Source: an uncultured Erysipelotrichaceae bacterium
GTDB lineage: Bacteria; Bacillota_I; Bacilli_A; Erysipelotrichales; Erysipelotrichaceae
Assembly (NCBI GenBank): GCA_902796525.1
Contig: CADBPB010000149.1
Coordinates: 1-13,606 of the forward strand
Direction: 5' to 3'
Length of the DNA: 13,606 bases
The position numbers and the translations under genes were made by a program. Below are positions 6,170-12,671 of this stretch, piece after piece (position 1 is the stretch's first letter; every line of letters begins with the position of its first letter). The notes beneath the pieces are model-generated. The model saw only the letters and a list, made by a program, of their open reading frames with translations. It was not told the origin of the DNA and did no database searches.

Positions 6170-8005
6170 TTACTGCTTCGTCTTGAAATCCGCATCCACG
6201 ACATCGTCGTTGCCGTTCGCGGAATTATTGTTTGTGAAATTGCTGTAGTCAGGACCGGCCTGGCTGTTCTGCTGCTGGTACATGGCTTCCGCCATCGCCT
6301 GCGCCGCTTTCTCAAGCTCGTCGAGCTTATTCTTCAGATGATCGTAGTCATTCTCATCGATCGCTTTCTGCAGTTCGTCTCTTAAGGCCTTGACCTGCGC
6401 TTTCTGATCTTCCGTGACATTCGGATTTTCAGCTTCCAGCTGCTGATCGATCTGAGCAATGAAGCTTTCCGCTTTGTTTTTCAGCTCGATCTCTTCTCTT
6501 CTCTTGTCATCGGCTTCCTTGTTTTCTTCGGCTTCTCTGACCATCTTGTCGATTTCCGCATCAGACAATCCGGAAGAATTGGTGATCGTGATCTCCTGTT
6601 TCTTGTTCGTGCCTTTATCCAAAGCGGAAACATGGACGATACCGTTGACATCGATATCGAAGGTGACTTCGATCTGCGGAATGCCTCTTCTGGCCGGTGC
6701 GATACCTGTCAGCTGGAAGTTTCCTAACGTCTTATTATCTGCCGCCATCGGTCTTTCACCCTGCAGCACATGGATATCGACGGCAGGCTGGTTGTCGGCA
6801 GCCGTCGAGAAGATCTGTGATTTCTGGGTAGGAATCGTCGTGTTCCTCGGAATCAGGACAGTCATGACACCGCCCAGGGTCTCGATACCCAGTGACAGCG
6901 GTGTGACATCCAGCAGCAATACGTCATTCGGGTTGTTTCCGCTTAAGATCGCGCCCTGGATCGCTGCACCCATCGCAACGACTTCATCCGGGTTGACCGA
7001 ACGGTTCGGCTCTTTGCCTAATTCCGCTTTGACCGCTTCCTGGACGGAAAGCATTCTTGTCGAACCGCCGACCAGCAGCACTTCATCGATATCGCTCGGA
7101 TTCAGGCCGGAGTCTTTCAGCGCCTGTCTGACCGGTCCGACCGTTCTGTCGACCAGATGCTTGGTCATCTTATCGAAATTCGCTCTGGTCAGATCCATTT
7201 CCAGATGCAGCGGTCCTGTTTCGTCTGCGGAAATAAACGGCAGTGAAATATGGGACTGTACCATGGAACTCAGATCTTTCTTGGCTTTTTCAGCTGCTTC
7301 CTTCAATCTCTGCAGCGCCATGCGGTCTGCAGACAGATCGATGCCGTGATGTTCCTTCTTGAAGTTGTCTACCATCCAGTCGACGACCACATTATCGAAA
7401 TCATCGCCGCCCAGATGGTTGTCGCCGGCGGTAGCCAGGACTTCGAAAGTGCCGTCCGCCAGATCCAGGATGGAAACATCGAAGGTGCCGCCGCCCAGGT
7501 CGAAGACCAGGACTTTCTGTTCCTTGTCGGTCTTATCGATACCGAATGCCAATGCGGCAGCTGTCGGTTCGTTGATGATCCTCTCGACCTCGAAACCGGC
7601 GATCTTTCCTGCATCCTTGGTTGCCTGTCTCTGGGCATCGTTGAAGTATGCCGGAACGGTAATGACCGCTTTATTAACTTTTTCGCCAAGATAATCTTCC
7701 GCATATTTCTTCATATACTGCAGGATCATTGCGGAGATCTCCTGCGGCGTATAATCCTTATTATTGACATGGACCTTCTCTGTCGAACCCATCTTTCTCT
7801 TGATCGATGAAACAGAGTCTTTATTCGTTACGACCTGTCTCTTGGCCGCATCGCCGACGATGATCTCGCCATCTTTGAATGCGACGACGGAAGGAGTGGT
7901 CCTGTTTCCTTCAGGATTGGTGATGACTTTCACATCGTTGCCTTCCATGATGGAAACGCAAGAATTCGTCGTACCTAAATCGATTCCAATAATTTTTTCT
8001 TTCAT
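6170..8005 (-). CDS. dnaK: Chaperone DnaK (Hsp70)
   Basis: ATP-driven Hsp70 chaperone, cytoplasmic, 611 residues. The three Hsp70 signatures are visible: IDLGTTNS (8-15), VFDLGGGTFDVSIL (167-180) and LLVGGSTRML (310-319); the interdomain linker DVLLLDVTPL is at 361-370, followed by the substrate-binding domain and a helical lid. The C-terminus DDVVDADFKTKQ is a normal DnaK ending. The region around residues 70-90 lacks the insert found in Gram-negative DnaK, which supports a Gram-positive host. Its AGGAGG ribosome site overlaps the end of grpE (13-base gap). It ends with tandem TAATAA stops. Third gene of the HrcA-controlled operon. Confidence 0.98.
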   Translation of the reverse strand: MKEKIIGIDLGTTNSCVSIMEGNDVKVITNPEGNRTTPSVVAFKDGEIIVGDAAKRQVVTNKDSVSSIKRKMGSTEKVHVNNKDYTPQEISAMILQYMKKYAEDYLGEKVNKAVITVPAYFNDAQRQATKDAGKIAGFEVERIINEPTAAALAFGIDKTDKEQKVLVFDLGGGTFDVSILDLADGTFEVLATAGDNHLGGDDFDNVVVDWMVDNFKKEHHGIDLSADRMALQRLKEAAEKAKKDLSSMVQSHISLPFISADETGPLHLEMDLTRANFDKMTKHLVDRTVGPVRQALKDSGLNPSDIDEVLLVGGSTRMLSVQEAVKAELGKEPNRSVNPDEVVAMGAAIQGAILSGNNPNDVLLLDVTPLSLGIETLGGVMTVLIPRNTTIPTQKSQIFSTAADNQPAVDIHVLQGERPMAADNKTLGNFQLTGIAPARRGIPQIEVTFDIDVNGIVHVSALDKGTNKKQEITITNSSGLSDAEIDKMVREAEENKEADDKRREEIELKNKAESFIAQIDQQLEAENPNVTEDQKAQVKALRDELQKAIDENDYDHLKNKLDELEKAAQAMAEAMYQQQNSQAGPDYSNFTNNNSANGNDDVVDADFKTKQ

Positions 8006-8018
8006 TTTCTCTTCCTCC

Positions 8019-8573
8019 TTATTCGCTAACTTTGACCATAGCAGGTCTTAAAATGCGATCTTTCAATACATATCCTTTCTGTAAAACCGCAATGACGATG
8101 CCCGATTCCGTCTCTTCGACTTTCTCCTGCAGGATCGCCTGCGCCTGATTCGGATCGTAAGGCTTGTTCAGGCAGTCGATCTCTTCGACGCCTTCTTTCT
8201 TCAAGGCATTGACCAGCTGATCGTAGGTCATCTCTACGCCTTTCTTGAATGCCTCATCCTCAGGGCTGACTTCCGTCGCCATCGCACGCTCCAGATTATC
8301 CAGCACCGGCAGGATCTCTTTGGCGAAATCCTGGATCCGATATTTCCTGACCTGTTCCGCTTCACTGTTCAGCCGCTTCTTCAGATTTTCCGTATCGGCA
8401 TAGGCCCTGGCATAATCGTTCTTCAGTTTATCGATCTGCTGATTCAACCGGGCGATCTCGTCTTCTTCGTTGATATCTTCGACGATCTCCTCGATGTCAT
8501 CCGCAGTTTCGGTCGTTTCTTGTGTCGTTTCTGCGACGTTTTCCTCTATTTTCTTATCTTCTTTTTTGGCCAT
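8019..8573 (-). CDS. grpE: Nucleotide exchange factor GrpE
   Basis: Releases ADP from DnaK; works as a dimer. The 184-residue protein has a very acidic, disordered N-terminus (about 1-38), a long coiled-coil helix (about 38-90, beginning EIARLNQQIDKLKNDYARA), a dimerising helical region, and the C-terminal beta-wing with GYVLKDRILRPAMVKVSE, the GrpE signature that touches DnaK. Length is usual for Firmicutes. The start at 8573 is three bases after the hrcA stop, and its ribosome site (AAAGGATAGG) includes that stop, so translation is probably coupled. Confidence 0.97.
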   Translation of the reverse strand: MAKKEDKKIEENVAETTQETTETADDIEEIVEDINEEDEIARLNQQIDKLKNDYARAYADTENLKKRLNSEAEQVRKYRIQDFAKEILPVLDNLERAMATEVSPEDEAFKKGVEMTYDQLVNALKKEGVEEIDCLNKPYDPNQAQAILQEKVEETESGIVIAVLQKGYVLKDRILRPAMVKVSE

Positions 8574-8576
8574 ATC

Positions 8577-9608
8577 CTATCCTTTCTGATTAAACATGTC
8601 TTCGATCTCCCGGCAGAGGAAATCCAGCAGACTGACGACCCGGCTGTATTCCATCCTGCGCGGTCCTACGACCATCAGACGGGCATTGTCCTCAGGATTG
8701 GAGGATAAACGGATCTCATTCGAGACGATCGCGATATCATCCTTCCAGACCAGTTCCGTGCCCCGCGGCGTGACTGCGACCACTTCCGTCCCGGAACTCT
8801 GACGATCGACCAGGCTTCGGAAGAGCTTGGAATCATCGAAGAATTTCGTGAGTTCCTTCAGTTTCTCGATATCCGCATATTCCGGCTGATACATCATGTT
8901 GCTGCTGCCTTCGAAGTACAGCGTTTCGGAAGCGAACTTCACGAAGGCGCCTGCAAAAGCGTTATACAACATCTCGAAGCGCTGCACGGACTTGGTCAGT
9001 ATCGGTTTCAGCGATTCCAGCCGTTCCGGCAGTTCGGGGATCGGCGTCCCCTTCAGACGGTCGTTCAGGATATCCGTACAAGTCTCGATATCATCGATCG
9101 TGACCTCATCCTGGAAGTTGAACGTCTTGTTTTCGGTGTGACCGGTATCCGTGATGAATACGCATACCGCGGTCTTGGGATCGATCTGGAACACCTTGAT
9201 ATGTTCCAGCGTCTGATTCTTGGCATCCGGTCCCAGCATGCCGCTGGCTAGATTCGTCATTTCCGATACGATCTTGCAGGATTCTTTGATCGCATCTTCG
9301 ATATTCGCCGAACGGCGGTCGAAGATATTGGCTAAAGCATATCTGACTTCGTCGTCCATATCCTTCTTCAAAAGGTGTTCGCAATAATACTGGTAACCCT
9401 TGTTCGAAGGAATGCGCCCTGCCGAAGTGTGAGGCTTCTCCAGATAGCCCATCGACTCAAGCGTCGCCATATCGTTACGGATCGTCGCGCTGGAATAAGG
9501 CAGATCATATTTGTCGACCAGCGTTTTGGAACCCACCGGCTCTGCCGTAGCTACGAATTCATCTACGATCGCTTTCAGGATATCTACCATTCTTTGCGTC
9601 AATGCCAT
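8577..9608 (-). CDS. hrcA: Heat-inducible transcription repressor HrcA
   Basis: Represses class I heat-shock genes by binding CIRCE; its activity depends on GroEL in known species. The 343 residues begin with a winged helix-turn-helix (about 1-75) that includes SSATIRNDMATLESMGYLEK and the HrcA signature HTSAGRIPSNKGYQYY, followed by the GAF-like core and dimerisation insert. The start at 9608 has AAAGGAGGTGA at ideal spacing. It is first in the operon, with two CIRCE elements over its promoter, so it is autoregulated. No groES/groEL lies in the window; those genes are presumably elsewhere and also CIRCE-controlled. Confidence 0.97.
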   Translation of the reverse strand: MALTQRMVDILKAIVDEFVATAEPVGSKTLVDKYDLPYSSATIRNDMATLESMGYLEKPHTSAGRIPSNKGYQYYCEHLLKKDMDDEVRYALANIFDRRSANIEDAIKESCKIVSEMTNLASGMLGPDAKNQTLEHIKVFQIDPKTAVCVFITDTGHTENKTFNFQDEVTIDDIETCTDILNDRLKGTPIPELPERLESLKPILTKSVQRFEMLYNAFAGAFVKFASETLYFEGSSNMMYQPEYADIEKLKELTKFFDDSKLFRSLVDRQSSGTEVVAVTPRGTELVWKDDIAIVSNEIRLSSNPEDNARLMVVGPRRMEYSRVVSLLDFLCREIEDMFNQKG

Positions 9609-9621
9609 AGCCTCACCTCCT

Positions 9622-9648
9622 TTAGCACTCTAAATTGCCTACTGCTAA
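9622..9648 (-). promoter_or_regulatory. CIRCE 1 (HrcA operator, promoter-distal copy)
   Basis: On the plus strand: TTAGCACTC (9622-9630), nine bases, TACTGCTAA (9640-9648); two mismatches in the second half. It overlaps the -10 box and the expected start site and abuts the hrcA ribosome site, so HrcA bound here would block initiation directly. Confidence 0.92.
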
Positions 9649-9675
9649 TATACACCCATTCGTTAGCACTGTCAA
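9647..9675 (-). promoter_or_regulatory. Main promoter of the hrcA-grpE-dnaK-dnaJ-clpB operon
   Basis: Minus strand: a perfect TTGACA (9675-9670), a 17-base spacer and TATATT (9652-9647). The expected start is near 9640, giving a leader of about 32 bases with a CIRCE half-site and the ribosome site. The strong vegetative promoter flanked by two CIRCE elements fits class I heat-shock control by derepression. Confidence 0.92.
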
Positions 9676-9689
9676 TAGAATAGTGCTAA
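9663..9689 (-). promoter_or_regulatory. CIRCE 2 (HrcA operator over the -35 box)
   Basis: TTAGCACTG (9663-9671), nine bases, TAGTGCTAA (9681-9689): one mismatch to consensus in each half, at the innermost bases. It covers the -35 box TTGACA. Its centre is 41 bases from the centre of CIRCE 1, close to four helical turns, so both sites face a similar side of the helix. Confidence 0.93.
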
Positions 9690-9790
9690 ATATCTGCCAT
9701 ACGAAAATGATATTTATGTGCAAGAGAAAATAAGCACCTCATATCATCGAAACCCCCTTATCTGCTTGCGGAACGATAGATAGAAACACA

Positions 9791-9822
9791 ATAAAAAAAG
9801 ATATGCCGATGGAAGGCATATC
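9791..9822 (-). terminator. Terminator after coaD
   Basis: Stem GATATGCC (9800-9807) with GGCATATC (9815-9822) and a seven-base loop; on the minus strand it is followed by seven T residues (9799-9793). It ends the ftsW-rsmD-coaD unit and separates it from the heat-shock promoter. The stretch from 9690 to 9790 holds no gene or clear signal. Confidence 0.9.
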
Positions 9823-9837
9823 ATTCAGGCATCAATA

Positions 9838-10317
9838 CTACCTGTATAATTTCTTGCTGACCTCGTCGAGGATCTCCTCAGGGATATAAGGACTGATATC
9901 GCCATTGAAGGATGCGATCTCTTTGGCGATCGAGGATGACAGGAAGGACAGCTCCGGTTTGGCGACGAAGAAGATCGTTTCGATATCTTCATCCAGCTTC
10001 ATGTTGGCGGTGGCCAGAGCCAGTTCCGATTCATAGTCGGAAACGGCGCGGATTCCTCTGACGATGACCTTGCATCCCAGCCCCTTGGCCATCGCGACAG
10101 TCAGGCCGCTGCCAACGATCGCTTCGACATTCGGCAGATCCGCCGTACACTTCTCGATCAGTTCCTTTCTTTCTTCATCCGTAAACGTGCAATGTTTGCT
10201 GCGATTCTCCATGACCGCGACATACAGCTTGTCATAGATCCTGCTGGCCCGGCGGATCACATCGAGATGCCCGACCGTGATCGGATCAAACGTACCGGGA
10301 TAAATGGCTTTGGTCAT
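9838..10317 (-). CDS. coaD: Phosphopantetheine adenylyltransferase (CoA synthesis)
   Basis: Transfers AMP from ATP to 4'-phosphopantetheine, the penultimate step of coenzyme A synthesis. At 159 residues it is full length. The nucleotidyltransferase TxGH motif (TVGH, 14-17, with catalytic His17) follows the N-terminal YPGTFDPIT strand; GIRAVSDYE (88-96) and the ATP-binding SSSIAKE (127-133, equivalent to ISSxxxR/K) are present. Its ATG overlaps the rsmD stop as ATGA, so the two are translationally coupled, an arrangement also found in Bacillus (ylbH-coaD). It is the last gene of the ftsW-rsmD-coaD unit and is followed by a terminator. Confidence 0.97.
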   Translation of the reverse strand: MTKAIYPGTFDPITVGHLDVIRRASRIYDKLYVAVMENRSKHCTFTDEERKELIEKCTADLPNVEAIVGSGLTVAMAKGLGCKVIVRGIRAVSDYESELALATANMKLDEDIETIFFVAKPELSFLSSSIAKEIASFNGDISPYIPEEILDEVSKKLYR

Positions 10318-10859
10318 TGTTCTTCTTCCTTTCGATAATATAAGAGTTTATTGATCCCATATCTTCTTTCTTTGAAGCAGATATATCCGGGATAGGCAGG
10401 CAGCTGGGTGTCCTTGCGGACTTCCACAATCATTATACCTTTTTTCTTGAGTACGTTATATTCACGGACCAGTCCGAATACGTTGTCATATTCCTGAAAC
10501 GCATATGGAGGATCCGCATAGATGTAATCGAATTGAGCATCCTTCAGTTCCCTGAGACAGGCTTCATACTCCAGATTCAGGACACGACGATTTTCTCTGA
10601 CTTTTTCCAGATTGTCGCAGATGATCTTTACCGCATCTCTATTATGGTCGTTGAATACGACATCGGCAGCGCCGCGGGACAGCGCTTCGATCCCGATGGC
10701 TCCCGATCCGGCAAAAAGATCCAGAAAACGCGTTTCATTATGAACGGTGATGCTTGAAAACAGTGCTTCCCGCACCATGTCCCTGGTCGGACGGGTGATC
10801 TCGTCGCCCTCCAGGGTCTTCAGATTCGTTTTCTTGTACTTCCCTGCGACGATCCTCAT
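10314..10859 (-). CDS. rsmD: 16S rRNA (guanine-966-N2)-methyltransferase RsmD
   Basis: SAM-dependent enzyme that methylates G966 of 16S rRNA (E. coli numbering). The 181-residue protein begins MRIVAGKYKK and ITRPTRDMVREALF, typical of RsmD; motif I DLFAGSGAIGIEAL (47-60) binds SAM and DPPY (116-119) is the amino-methyltransferase catalytic motif. The start at 10859 overlaps the upstream SEDS gene stop as ATGA and has no strong ribosome site of its own, which suggests re-initiation by terminating ribosomes. The 3' end overlaps coaD in the same way. Confidence 0.95.
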   Translation of the reverse strand: MRIVAGKYKKTNLKTLEGDEITRPTRDMVREALFSSITVHNETRFLDLFAGSGAIGIEALSRGAADVVFNDHNRDAVKIICDNLEKVRENRRVLNLEYEACLRELKDAQFDYIYADPPYAFQEYDNVFGLVREYNVLKKKGIMIVEVRKDTQLPAYPGYICFKERRYGINKLLYYRKEEEQ

Positions 10860-12001
10860 TTCCGGAACGACCTTTTCATTTCATTCTGCGCCAGCGCCAG
10901 CGCTATCAGGGAAGCCAGCAAAGAAGAGCCGCCCGAGCTGACCATCAGCAGCGGTACGCCGGTCAGCGGAATCAGACCGGAAACGCCGCCGATGTTCAGG
11001 ATGAAATGGACGGTGAAATAAGTGAATACGCCCAGCAGAACGATCTTTGAAGACAGACGTTCCGTCCTGAAAGAAGCGTTCATGATGGGTATCAGCAGAC
11101 ATCCGTACAGAATCAGGAACAGAACAAAGCCAAGGATCCCGGTTTCTTCGACAATGACCGGAAGAATGAAGTCGTTGTCCGGATTCGGGAAATTCATATA
11201 TTTATGGATGGAGTTTCCGTAACCGAGACCGGTCAATCCGCCATTGGCGAAACTGACCAGCGACATGATCAGGTGATAGCCGTTGTCATACTGGTAGAGG
11301 AACGGATCGGCCGCCGCCAGAAAACGGGCGACCATATAACTATCCGCATGTTTCTTGAGAAACGCGGTAAACGGCGGAGACATCACCACGGCAACACCGA
11401 CGATCGCGATCAGGATCCCCACGAACATGATCGCCTGGGCCTTCCGCAGTTCCTTATGTCCCGGGATCAGCATCATGCAGTAGCAGATCACGAACAGCAC
11501 GACCGCCGAACCCAGGTCGCGCTGCACCACAAGGATGATGCCGCAATAGATGGCCGCAGCCCACGCATAGGTCTTGAAACAATCCAGGTTCTTCTCTCCC
11601 CGATCCACCGACAGCAGTTTCCCTGCCAGAGCGATCATCAGGACCTTCGCAAACTCCGAAGGCTGTATCGTAAACAGCGGACCGAAGCGGATCCAGGCAT
11701 AGGCGCCATTGGTCTGTCCGAAAAAGCGGCAGGCGATCAGACCCGCCAGAACCGCCAGATAGGCGCCCCAGAACAGATAGGTCCGGAAACGGTAGACCGG
11801 AATCCATAGAAACAACGCATAGACGATCATGCCGATCAGCGCATATGCGCTCTGCCTGATGATCATTTTCGTCAGATACTGCGTATCTCCTGCGCCGTTT
11901 CCCATTTCCGCCGAAACCACCATGAGCGAACCCAAAACCACCGTAAGGATAGCGGCGACCGTAATGATCCTGTAGCCGATCAGCATATTCTTTTTTTGCA
12001 T
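10856..12001 (-). CDS. ftsW: SEDS-family peptidoglycan glycosyltransferase (FtsW/RodA/SpoVE)
   Basis: Polytopic membrane enzyme that polymerises lipid II, paired with a class B PBP. The 381 residues are largely hydrophobic, with about ten helices. SEDS landmarks: QPSEFAK (113-119), the extracellular loop with PNPDNDFIL, where Asp277 matches the proposed catalytic Asp of RodA/FtsW, VIVEETG (282-288), and GLIPLTGVPL then SSGGSS near the end. The last motif is normally SYGGSS; here Tyr is Ser. FtsW is preferred over RodA because of linkage to rsmD-coaD, but this is context-based. The start at 12001 has no ribosome site, and an extended -10 (TGATAAAAT) ends six bases before it, suggesting a leaderless mRNA. 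A second in-frame ATG at residue 6 has only the A-rich AAAAAAAG upstream. Confidence 0.92.
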   Translation of the reverse strand: MQKKNMLIGYRIITVAAILTVVLGSLMVVSAEMGNGAGDTQYLTKMIIRQSAYALIGMIVYALFLWIPVYRFRTYLFWGAYLAVLAGLIACRFFGQTNGAYAWIRFGPLFTIQPSEFAKVLMIALAGKLLSVDRGEKNLDCFKTYAWAAAIYCGIILVVQRDLGSAVVLFVICYCMMLIPGHKELRKAQAIMFVGILIAIVGVAVVMSPPFTAFLKKHADSYMVARFLAAADPFLYQYDNGYHLIMSLVSFANGGLTGLGYGNSIHKYMNFPNPDNDFILPVIVEETGILGFVLFLILYGCLLIPIMNASFRTERLSSKIVLLGVFTYFTVHFILNIGGVSGLIPLTGVPLLMVSSGGSSLLASLIALALAQNEMKRSFRK

Positions 12002-12007
12002 AAAATA

Positions 12008-12018
12008 ATTTTATCATA
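12008..12018 (-). promoter_or_regulatory. Extended -10 promoter of the ftsW unit, apparently leaderless
   Basis: The minus strand carries TGATAAAAT (12016-12008), an extended -10, with six bases between it and the ATG at 12001. The -35 position (about 12036-12031, TTATTC) is weak and coincides with the -10 of the opposite promoter. TATGAT (12018-12013) is an alternative -10 that would leave a leader of only a few bases. No ribosome site exists either way. Confidence 0.55.
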
Positions 12019-12025
12019 GGAAATG

Positions 12026-12034
12026 TGATAGAAT
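12026..12034 (+). promoter_or_regulatory. Extended -10 promoter of def, almost leaderless
   Basis: Plus strand TGATAGAAT (12026-12034) is an extended -10; the expected start near 12041 leaves about three bases before the ATG at 12044. The weak -35 position (about 12006-12011) coincides with the opposing ftsW -10. The GGTG at 12038-12041 is too close to the ATG to serve as a normal ribosome site. Confidence 0.5.
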
Positions 12035-12043
12035 AATGGTGTT

Positions 12044-12604
12044 ATGTTGATTAATAATGACACAATAATCAAAGACGATGACCCGCGCATCAGGATGAGA
12101 TCGGAAGATGTCCCTTTTCCGGTTCCGGAAGAAGACAGAAAGCTTCTGACGGAAATGATGGAATATGTCGATAAATCGACCAATGAAGAAATCGCGGAAG
12201 CAGAGAATCTGCGGGCTGCCGTAGGCATCAGCGCCATACAGCTTGGCGTTCCGAAAAAACTGACGGCGGTCATCATCAAGGATGACGAAGGAAACAAAGT
12301 CTGCGAATACGCCCTGGTCAATCCCAAGATCGTTTCCCAGTCCGTGGAAAAGGCCTATCTTGAGTCCGGAGAGGGCTGTCTTTCCGTGGAAGCCGAACAT
12401 CAGGGCTATGTCTACCGTTCCGCCCGGGTCAAAGTCAAGGCGTACGATCTACTGAAAGAAGACTACATCGAAATCAAAGCCGAGGATTATCTTGCCATCG
12501 TTCTTCAGCATGAACTGGACCACTTCAAAGGCATTCTCTTCTATGACCGCATCGATCCGAACGATCCGTTCCGTAAGGAAGACAATGCCCATCCGATTGA
12601 ATAA
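12044..12604 (+). CDS. def: Peptide deformylase
   Basis: Metalloenzyme that removes the formyl group from nascent protein N-termini at the ribosome exit. The 186 residues show motif II EGCLS with metal ligand Cys112 and motif III QHELDH with ligands His156 and His160 and catalytic Glu157. Motif I is GISAIQ (61-66); the usual form is GxGxAAxQ, so the middle is altered while Gln66, which contacts the metal-bound water, is kept. The start (MLINNDTIIKDDDP) matches the family N-terminus. Length and the long C-terminal region fit the Gram-positive type 2 class. Divergent from ftsW across 42 bases with no ribosome site; followed 67 bases later by the RNase J gene. No terminator follows it. Confidence 0.96.
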   Translation: MLINNDTIIKDDDPRIRMRSEDVPFPVPEEDRKLLTEMMEYVDKSTNEEIAEAENLRAAVGISAIQLGVPKKLTAVIIKDDEGNKVCEYALVNPKIVSQSVEKAYLESGEGCLSVEAEHQGYVYRSARVKVKAYDLLKEDYIEIKAEDYLAIVLQHELDHFKGILFYDRIDPNDPFRKEDNAHPIE

Positions 12605-12653
12605 TCGATTTGATTCATTTACAATGATTGTTAGATAAACAGAACAATATAAT
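12597..12653 (+). promoter_or_regulatory. Promoter region of the RNase J gene
   Basis: TTGAAT (12597-12602, overlapping the end of def), a 17-base spacer and TACAAT (12620-12625) form a good promoter with a start near 12632. A second perfect TATAAT (12648-12653) with a poor -35 (TGATTG at 17 bases) could start about 12 bases before the ATG. TTTGATTC (12609-12616) stands three bases upstream of TACAAT. The ribosome site GGAGG (12663-12667) fits either transcript. Confidence 0.6.
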
Positions 12654-12671
12654 TCAGTTTATGGAGGTTAT

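Noticed and set aside
6459..7349. Plus-strand open frame of 296 codons inside dnaK
   Set aside because: Antisense shadow of a highly conserved Hsp70 gene; Ser-rich translation of complementary codons.
9690..9790. Possible small gene or RNA upstream of the heat-shock promoter
   Set aside because: Only very short frames, no ribosome site and no convincing hairpin other than the coaD terminator.
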